A stretch of DNA of 58,478 bases, taken from NCBI RefSeq assembly GCF_938039215.1, contig NZ_CALHVI010000053.1, forward strand, positions 1 through 58,478, in the 5' to 3' direction. The translations under genes were made by a program, and so were the position numbers. How positions within the stretch are numbered: the first letter of the stretch is position 1; the number at the start of each line of letters is the position of its first letter. The stretch comes from an uncultured Porphyromonas sp. GTDB taxonomy: Bacteria > Bacteroidota > Bacteroidia > Bacteroidales > Porphyromonadaceae. The notes under the pieces were generated by a model. It saw only the letters and a program-made list of their open reading frames with translations. It was not told where the DNA came from and ran no database searches. Below are positions 53,020 to 58,478 of this stretch, piece after piece.

Positions 53020-54669
53020 ATGCAAGAAGAACGCTACGAGCAGTCACCTTCTCCTAAGCCCGAGCGCAAGGCACGCCTGCTGCGCTGGCTGACCTATACG
53101 GCAGGCTTCGTCCTGACCTTCCTCTTCGGGATCTTTGTCTCTCTCTTCCTCGGGCTCGGGGGGCAGCGTGGTCCCTCAGGGAAGCTGGGCGAGATCTACT
53201 CGCTCATCCAGGAGTACTATGTCGATTCGGCTAACCTTGACAGCCTGACCGAGCAAGCCCTACCGCTCATCCTCGCTCAGCTTGATCCCCACACGGCTTA
53301 TCTCAATGCCGAGGAGAACAAGGTCTCGACGGAGAGCCTCGAAGGGTCTTTCGCTGGTATCGGTGTGCAGTTCAATACGCTCCTCGACACCGTCGTCGTC
53401 GTCCGTGTCATCGAGGGAGGGCCCAGCGAACGGGCTGGTCTCAAGGCAGGCGACCGCATCCTCAAGGCCGACACCACCAACCTCGTGAGAGACTCCATCA
53501 CCTCCGAAGAGATCATGAAGGCGCTCAAGGGCCCAGAGGACACGGTCGTTCGCCTCACGGTGCGCCGTGGGGGTAAGACCTTCATCGCCTCCGTCGTGCG
53601 TGGTGCAGTGCCCGTCTCCACGATCGATGCAGCCTACATGATCCGCCCACATGTCCTCTACCTGCGTCTGAATAAGTGGGGAGCACAGACCCCAATCGAA
53701 TTCCAGCAAGCCTATGCTGACCACAGCGCCGAAGGAGTAGAGCGTATCTTGATCGACCTGCGTGACAATGTGGGGGGCTACCTGCAGGCAGCTACCGCCC
53801 TCGCTACGGAATTCCTCTCCAAGGGTGATCTGCTCGTCTACAATAAGGGCGCTCACTATCCCCGAGAAGACTTCAAGAGCCCTCGAGATGGACGGCTCAA
53901 GGAGATCCCCCTCAGCATCCTCGTCAATGAGAATAGCGCGAGCGCCAGCGAGATCTTCGCTGGGGCGATGCAAGACCTCGACCGTGCACTCATCGTCGGT
54001 CGTCGCACCTTCGGTAAGGGGCTTGTGCAAGTTCCCTTCGAGCTAAGAGACCGCTCCGTGGTGCGCCTCACCGTAGCTCGCTACTACACCCCCTCGGGTC
54101 GTAGTATCCAGAAGAGCTATGCCAAAGGCTTCGAAGCCTATGCGGAAGATATCGAAGATCGCTACCTGCACGGTGAGCTCTATTCGGCCGACAGCATCAG
54201 TCGCCCCGACACCACCCGCTACTACACCCGCATGGGGCGTGTAGTCTATGGCGGTGGCGGGATCACTCCCGACATCTTCACCCCTCGAGACAGCGTAGGG
54301 ATCAATACCTATTACCTCCGCCTCCTGCGCTCGGGGACCTTCCAGCGCTTTGCCTTCACCTATGCCGACCGTGAGCGTAGTCGCCTCTCGGCTCTTGGCT
54401 CGGACAAGGCGATCCTTGACCACCTGCAGGCGCAGGGAGATCAGATCGTCTATGCCTATGCCAGCTATGCACAACAGCATGGTGTGCCCCAGCGTCCTGG
54501 CCATCTGCAGGAGTCGCTCCCCATCCTCCGCAGAGACCTTGTAGCCCTGATCGCCGACATGCTCGGGGGCGACAAGAATGCCTATTACCGTGCTCGCAAC
54601 GAGCAAGACCTCGAGGTGCTCACCGCCCTAGAGCGCCTCACCTCCCCTCAGTGGCGACCCACGAAGTAA
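53020..54669 (+). CDS. S41 family carboxy-terminal processing protease
   Basis: A membrane-anchored protease of 549 residues. A cytoplasmic N-terminus is followed by a membrane anchor (about 24-46) and a PDZ domain (about 108-190, GSFAGIGVQF, GLKAGDRI). The catalytic serine is Ser308 in NSASASE and the lysine Lys333 in TFGKG, 25 residues apart. It would degrade or trim periplasmic proteins. The ATG at 53020 is chosen over a TTG at 53005. It lies between the dCMP deaminase and 5-formyl-THF cyclo-ligase genes. It is a paralogue of the S41 protease at 1-2.8 kb, but has an N-terminal anchor instead of a signal peptide and lacks the long C-terminal extension. Confidence 0.94.
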   Translation: MQEERYEQSPSPKPERKARLLRWLTYTAGFVLTFLFGIFVSLFLGLGGQRGPSGKLGEIYSLIQEYYVDSANLDSLTEQALPLILAQLDPHTAYLNAEENKVSTESLEGSFAGIGVQFNTLLDTVVVVRVIEGGPSERAGLKAGDRILKADTTNLVRDSITSEEIMKALKGPEDTVVRLTVRRGGKTFIASVVRGAVPVSTIDAAYMIRPHVLYLRLNKWGAQTPIEFQQAYADHSAEGVERILIDLRDNVGGYLQAATALATEFLSKGDLLVYNKGAHYPREDFKSPRDGRLKEIPLSILVNENSASASEIFAGAMQDLDRALIVGRRTFGKGLVQVPFELRDRSVVRLTVARYYTPSGRSIQKSYAKGFEAYAEDIEDRYLHGELYSADSISRPDTTRYYTRMGRVVYGGGGITPDIFTPRDSVGINTYYLRLLRSGTFQRFAFTYADRERSRLSALGSDKAILDHLQAQGDQIVYAYASYAQQHGVPQRPGHLQESLPILRRDLVALIADMLGGDKNAYYRARNEQDLEVLTALERLTSPQWRPTK

Positions 54670-54700
54670 TCCCTCTCCCCTGAAGCACCCCCTAGTCCCC

Positions 54701-55255
54701 GTGGAGAAGAAGACCCTACGCCAAGAGCTACGGCAGCTCAGCCGAGAAGTGCTCACCGATCCCCTTCGGGAGGCAGGGAGTCGCTCCATAGTCGCACAGC
54801 TCTCCATCCATCCACTATGGAAGAAGGCACGGCGGGTCGCTCTCTATTCGGCTCTACCTGACGAACCTTCTCTACGAGCCTTGATCGAAGGGACGACGGA
54901 CAAGGAGCTTTTCCTCCCTCGTGTCCTTGATGGAGAGACCATGGCCTTCTATCCCTATATAGGTAGCCATGCCCTTGAGCAGTCGGGGAGCTTCGGGATC
55001 TGGGAGCCTAAGCTAGAGGAAGCCGAGCCCGTCGATCCTAGGACGCTTGACCTCATCATCATCCCTGCCCTAGCCTACGATGCGTCGGGCTACCGACTAG
55101 GTCGAGGTAAGGGGTACTACGACCGCTACCTTGCCACCTGCCCTACCCATCGGCTGGGTGTGACCTTCGGCCTCCGTCGTATCGAAGAGCTTCCCCACGA
55201 GCCTTGGGATCTACCCGTCGAGGAAGTGCTCTACCCTCAGCCCGCCCTTCTCTAA
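54701..55255 (+). CDS. 5-formyltetrahydrofolate cyclo-ligase family protein
   Basis: A cytoplasmic enzyme of 184 residues that converts 5-formyl-THF to 5,10-methenyl-THF with ATP. The family's C-terminal motif GRGKGYYDRYL is intact, with the preceding LDLIIIPALAYD. The N-terminal KKTLRQELRQL helix is typical. The start is a GTG at 54701. folP follows after 24 bp, which gives two folate genes side by side. Confidence 0.93.
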   Translation: MEKKTLRQELRQLSREVLTDPLREAGSRSIVAQLSIHPLWKKARRVALYSALPDEPSLRALIEGTTDKELFLPRVLDGETMAFYPYIGSHALEQSGSFGIWEPKLEEAEPVDPRTLDLIIIPALAYDASGYRLGRGKGYYDRYLATCPTHRLGVTFGLRRIEELPHEPWDLPVEEVLYPQPALL

Positions 55256-55279
55256 ATACTCCTTCTCACCTCCCCGTCG

Positions 55280-56176
55280 ATGACTCCAGCCCATCAGCTT
55301 ACCCTCAACCTCTCTGGTCGTCTGATCTCCCTCGAGAAGCCCCTCGTCATGGGGATCGTCAATGTGACCCCCGACTCCTTCTTCGCAGGAAGTCGTATCG
55401 ATGGAGCAGTAGCTCTCAGAGCACGCCTTGACACACTCGTTCGTGAGGGGGCAGCGATGGCAGACCTAGGCGCTTATAGCTCCCGACCAGGAGCCGAAGA
55501 GGTAAGCCCCGAGGAAGAGCGAGCTCGCTTGAGACCCGCCCTTCAGATCCTCCGAGACGAATACCCCGACCTACCCGTCTCGGTAGACACCTTCCGCTCA
55601 GACGTAGCCCGTATGGCGGTCGAAGAATATGGCGCAGCCGTGATCAATGACATATCGGGGGGCGGACTCGATCCTGCCATGTATCGGACGATGGCAGAGC
55701 TACAAGTGCCCTATATCCTGATGCACATGAAGGGCGACCCTCAGACCATGCAGCAGCAGACCGACTACAGCGATGTGACGCTCGATGTCATCGACTACTT
55801 CGTCCAGCGTGTGGGACAGCTCCTCGAGCTCGGGGTACACGACATCATCTTAGATCCTGGCTTTGGTTTCAGCAAGACCACGGCGCAGAACTACGAGCTT
55901 CTTGCCCAGCTCTCCTCCCTAGCCGAAGCCTTCACCCAACCGCTCCTTGTCGGTGTCTCCCGCAAGAGCATGATCTACCGCCCCCTCGGCATCACCCCCA
56001 AAGAGGCGCTGAATGGGACGACCTTCCTCCATGCCCTTGCCCTAGAGCGAGGAGCGAAGATCCTTCGTGTGCACGATGTACACCCCGCCGTCGAAGCCAT
56101 CCAGCTCTACGAAGAGCTACGTCCCTTCCTCCACTCGGACGACAGCCTCCACTACCGACACCTTCGCCCGCTTTAA
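55280..56176 (+). CDS. folP: Dihydropteroate synthase
   Basis: A cytoplasmic TIM-barrel enzyme of 298 residues that joins pABA with 6-hydroxymethyl-dihydropterin diphosphate; it is the sulfonamide target. Motifs are MGIVNVTPDSFF, DLGAYSSRPGAE, INDISGG, MHMKGDPQTMQ and GVSRKSMIYR. The position after the cyclo-ligase and before the diadenylate cyclase (33-bp gap) is common in Bacteroidales. Substitutions for resistance cannot be judged here. Confidence 0.97.
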   Translation: MTPAHQLTLNLSGRLISLEKPLVMGIVNVTPDSFFAGSRIDGAVALRARLDTLVREGAAMADLGAYSSRPGAEEVSPEEERARLRPALQILRDEYPDLPVSVDTFRSDVARMAVEEYGAAVINDISGGGLDPAMYRTMAELQVPYILMHMKGDPQTMQQQTDYSDVTLDVIDYFVQRVGQLLELGVHDIILDPGFGFSKTTAQNYELLAQLSSLAEAFTQPLLVGVSRKSMIYRPLGITPKEALNGTTFLHALALERGAKILRVHDVHPAVEAIQLYEELRPFLHSDDSLHYRHLRPL

Positions 56177-56209
56177 TCCTTGTATTTACCTCTCTAACCC
56201 TTGACTTCT

Positions 56210-56983
56210 ATGCTTTCGTGGCTCGACATATCGCTCAAGGATATCATCGACATCCTGCTGATGGCAGTCTTCCTCTACTATGCGTTCGTCACCTTGCGCT
56301 ATTCGGGGAGCCGATCGATCTTCATGGGAATCGTCACCTTCCTCATCCTCTGGCTACTGATCTCTCAGGTGCTTCAGATGCGACTGATGGGGGCGCTGCT
56401 GGACAAGTTCATCAACATCGGCTTCATCATCCTAGTGATCATCTTCCAAGATGAGATCAAGAAGATCCTCGTCACCATCGGTTCGGCCCAGCGCTGGCGC
56501 AAGATACGCAAGCTCCTACGTGACGGCTCGGCCAAGGAGGAAGACGAAGCCGACTACATCGCCCCCGTTGTGCTGGCGTGCATGAACATGGCCCGCAAGA
56601 AGACCGGAGCTCTGATCGCCGTGCAAGGTATCTCCGACCTCACGCCCTACCAGCACGCTGGCGAACGTTTCCAGGCTTCGGTCAATGCCCGACTGATCGA
56701 GACGATCTTCTTCAAGAATAGCCCTCTGCATGACGGAGCGATGATCATCTCCTCGGGCAAGATCTGCGCTGCGGGCTGTATCCTTCCCGTGGCGAGCAAC
56801 ACCGACCTGAACAAAGACCTAGGCCTTCGCCACCGCTCGGCACTTGGCCTCTCGCAGAAGACCGATGCCAAGGTGATCATCATCAGCGAAGAGCGCGGCT
56901 CAATCTCGCTGGCTTATCGTGGCGAGATCATCGTCGACATCAGCCCCGACGAACTGCGGGCACTCCTGGCTGCCGAAGACTAA
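56210..56983 (+). CDS. cdaA: Diadenylate cyclase, CdaA type
   Basis: A membrane enzyme of 257 residues that makes cyclic di-AMP from two ATP. Three membrane segments lie in about 8-85, followed by the DAC domain with DGA (Asp175, Gly176, Ala177) and RHR (Arg207-Arg209, in LRHRSALG). The ATG at 56210 is preferred to a TTG nine bases earlier. c-di-AMP controls potassium and cell-wall homeostasis in other bacteria. It is next to folP, a pairing frequent in Bacteroidetes. No CdaR is beside it. Confidence 0.95.
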   Translation: MLSWLDISLKDIIDILLMAVFLYYAFVTLRYSGSRSIFMGIVTFLILWLLISQVLQMRLMGALLDKFINIGFIILVIIFQDEIKKILVTIGSAQRWRKIRKLLRDGSAKEEDEADYIAPVVLACMNMARKKTGALIAVQGISDLTPYQHAGERFQASVNARLIETIFFKNSPLHDGAMIISSGKICAAGCILPVASNTDLNKDLGLRHRSALGLSQKTDAKVIIISEERGSISLAYRGEIIVDISPDELRALLAAED

Positions 56984-57046
56984 GGCCTGCCCACCCACTC
57001 CACCGCAGACACGTACCCAGCCCCACCTCCATCTGCCCCTAGATCT

Positions 57047-57586
57047 ATGTCAGCACGATCCATCCGACAGTTCCTCGTCCTCGTTCTCCTCTCGCTCATG
57101 GGGGGCGAAGGTCTAGCTGCTACTTCCCACCGTGAAGCACCCAAGGTGCAAAGCGGTCATCCCACGGAGGATGGCATACCGTCCCTCCCTTCGCTCTCTT
57201 CTCGTGTGGGCGCAACTAAGATCATCGGCGGGAAGATCTTCACCTATGCCGACCAAGGGGCGATCACCCTAGTCAGCGGCGGCACGTACCTCATCTCGGG
57301 AGGGCACGTCATCGGGGGCTTCTACTATAAGGCTCCGACTTCGATCACCCGCCCTTCCGACGAGCCCCTCTACACCTCGGAGACCCTCCCCATAGCGAGG
57401 CTCTCGGGGAAGAACCTACGTCTCTCCCACCCCGCTACCCAGCTGGACCTTCTCGACATGCAAGGGCGAAAGGTCCTCTCCGCTCGGGGAGTCCAAGAAG
57501 CCCGGATCAACGTCCCCACGGGCATCTACCTACTCCGTTCGATCTTCCCGACGACGACCTTCATCTGCAAGCTCATCGTCCGCTAA
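57047..57586 (+). CDS. Small secreted protein with T9SS sorting-domain-like tail
   Basis: A protein of 179 residues with a signal peptide (cleavage near GEGLAA-T, residue 25). It has a low-complexity linker and a glycine-rich beta region (TLVSGGTYLISGGHVIGG). The C-terminal 60 or so residues look like a type A sorting domain: LDLLDMQGRKVLSARGV, GIYLLRSIF, then a final FICKLIVR. No catalytic domain is present. Secretion by the type IX system is inferred. It lies 63 bp after cdaA. Confidence 0.7.
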   Translation: MSARSIRQFLVLVLLSLMGGEGLAATSHREAPKVQSGHPTEDGIPSLPSLSSRVGATKIIGGKIFTYADQGAITLVSGGTYLISGGHVIGGFYYKAPTSITRPSDEPLYTSETLPIARLSGKNLRLSHPATQLDLLDMQGRKVLSARGVQEARINVPTGIYLLRSIFPTTTFICKLIVR

Positions 57587-57622
57587 GCCCGCCCGCACCG
57601 CCTTTTCCCCACCCCCTACAGC

Positions 57623-57658
57623 AAGAGCGCCCCTTCTCCAGCGAGAAAGGGCGCTCTT
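57623..57658 (+). terminator. Terminator after the 57047 gene
   Basis: A 16-bp stem (57623-57638 with 57643-57658, one mismatch) with a 4-nt loop is followed by a short T-rich stretch. It probably closes the dCMP deaminase to 57047 gene cluster. Confidence 0.8.
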
Positions 57659-57780
57659 CTTGCTCCAAGGTGATGGTCATCCAATCTATAATCCCATCCC
57701 CTCACTAGCCTATACCTAATGAAAATATAGGAGTAGCACACTTCGAGCTATTCCCCTAGCGCTATTCTACATACTCTTAT

Positions 57781-57788
57781 TACTTTTG
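57781..57788 (+). promoter_or_regulatory. -7 element of the LRR gene
   Basis: TACTTTTG lies 34 bp before the ATG at 57822, within an AT-rich stretch starting near 57690. Confidence 0.5.
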
Positions 57789-57821
57789 TTATAAACATTT
57801 ATTCAAAAGACACCTCCCTCA

Positions 57822-58478
57822 ATGAAACAAGCTGCAATAAAGCCCGAAGCCATCCTGCAATTAGAGCAAGAGTTAGGCTTTGAACTCACTGACCTCACCC
57901 ATATTTCCGATACTAATGATGGTATTCCGGGATCTAAGACCTATACACGTAATCAAGAAGGTGAGGTTATTCAATTGAACTTAACTGGATGTAAATTAGA
58001 AAAGATCCCCAATCTTCTAGCCTTTGAGAATCTACAGGACCTAGATCTGTCACACAATAAGATTAGTTGTATTGAGGGATTAGATAAGTTGCCCGAGTTG
58101 CAATCACTAGATCTTAGCATTAATCAGCTCTCCCATATCGAAGGCTTAGAGCAGCTCCTTAATCTACAATCATTGAATCTTGGATTTAACCAGCTCTTTC
58201 GGATTGTAGGCTTAGAGCAACTTACTAAGTTACAATCATTGTATCTCTGGTATAACCAACTCTCTCGCATCGAGGGCCTAGAGCAGCTACCCAATCTGCA
58301 ATCATTGAATCTGGAAAATAATCAACTAACGAATATTGAGGGCTTAGAGCAACTACTCAATCTGCAATCATTGAATCTGGAAAATAATCAACTAACGAAT
58401 ATTGAGGGCTTAGAGCAACTACTCAATCTGCAATCATTGAATCTGGAAAATAATCAACTAACGAATATTGAGGGCTTA
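57822..58478 (+). CDS. Leucine-rich-repeat protein, 3' end cut by the window
   Basis: An open frame of 219 codons without a stop, starting at ATG 57822 and running off the window. There is no signal peptide, so the product is probably cytoplasmic. About 60 N-terminal residues are followed by 22-residue repeats of the SDS22/internalin kind, LQSLxLxxNQLxxIxGLEQL. The last two and a half repeats are encoded by identical 66-bp copies. The region is clearly AT-richer than all genes before it. Bacterial Roco proteins begin with such repeats before a Roc GTPase, but nothing in the window shows that domain. Confidence 0.85.
   Translation, partial: MKQAAIKPEAILQLEQELGFELTDLTHISDTNDGIPGSKTYTRNQEGEVIQLNLTGCKLEKIPNLLAFENLQDLDLSHNKISCIEGLDKLPELQSLDLSINQLSHIEGLEQLLNLQSLNLGFNQLFRIVGLEQLTKLQSLYLWYNQLSRIEGLEQLPNLQSLNLENNQLTNIEGLEQLLNLQSLNLENNQLTNIEGLEQLLNLQSLNLENNQLTNIEGL
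58299..58478 (+). repeat. Identical 66-bp tandem repeats within the LRR gene
   Basis: Copies at 58299-58364, 58365-58430 and 58431-58478 (first 48 bases, cut by the window) are identical in sequence. Earlier LRR units differ, so the identical copies are recent duplications that could vary in number. Confidence 0.95.

Overview
The window looks like a Porphyromonas-type member of the Bacteroidales with a fairly high GC content. The reasons are a hmuY-hmuR haem locus, a dipeptidyl peptidase IV, many lipoproteins with Bacteroidetes-style signal peptides, a type IX secretion-like C-terminal domain, and promoters with the Bacteroidetes -7 motif TAnnTTTG. The species cannot be named from sequence alone.

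Layout. 1-3.8 kb: a sirtuin, an S41 protease and a PfkB nucleoside kinase, all on the minus strand. Their codon use differs from the rest, and a tRNA-Asn follows. 4-9.1 kb: mfd-cobU-cobT. 9.9-23 kb: one probable operon of nine genes, with a TonB-dependent receptor of the haemoglobin/transferrin/lactoferrin type and eight lipoproteins, among them leucine-rich, Ig-like and BACON-like proteins. 23-26.5 kb: pepD, a small membrane protein, a Skp/OmpH-like lipoprotein and another lipoprotein. 27-30 kb: hmuY-hmuR. 30-36.7 kb: ftsK, lolA-like, mlaE, mlaF, a PASTA protein and rluD. 37-42 kb: two envelope proteins, rpsF-rpsR-rplI, dps and an alanine/glycine:cation symporter. 42.3-47.2 kb: lipA, dppIV and a cbiH-cbiC fusion. 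47.5-52 kb: radA, a phosphatase, an orphan LytS-like membrane sensor and a polyprenyl synthase. 52.5-57.6 kb: dCMP deaminase, a second S41 protease, 5-formyl-THF cyclo-ligase, folP, a diadenylate cyclase and a small protein with a sorting-domain-like tail. The window ends inside an AT-richer gene for a leucine-rich-repeat protein.

The most striking non-coding feature is a set of eight intergenic arrays of short imperfect palindromes repeated every 22 or 23 bp. Five share one sequence family and have exactly four units each. They lie near gene starts at 26.7, 38.3, 45.5, 47.4 and 52.3 kb, in both orientations. The other three have unrelated unit sequences and lie before or inside the nine-gene lipoprotein operon. 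They look like products of one process acting on different sequences.

Functionally the window is dominated by envelope and nutrient capture. There are two separate TonB receptor loci of haem/iron type, outer-membrane lipid and lipoprotein transport (lolA, mlaEF), peptide use (dppIV, pepD, amino-acid symporter) and parts of cobalamin synthesis. Housekeeping genes for repair, translation, folate, isoprenoid and c-di-AMP metabolism make up the rest.
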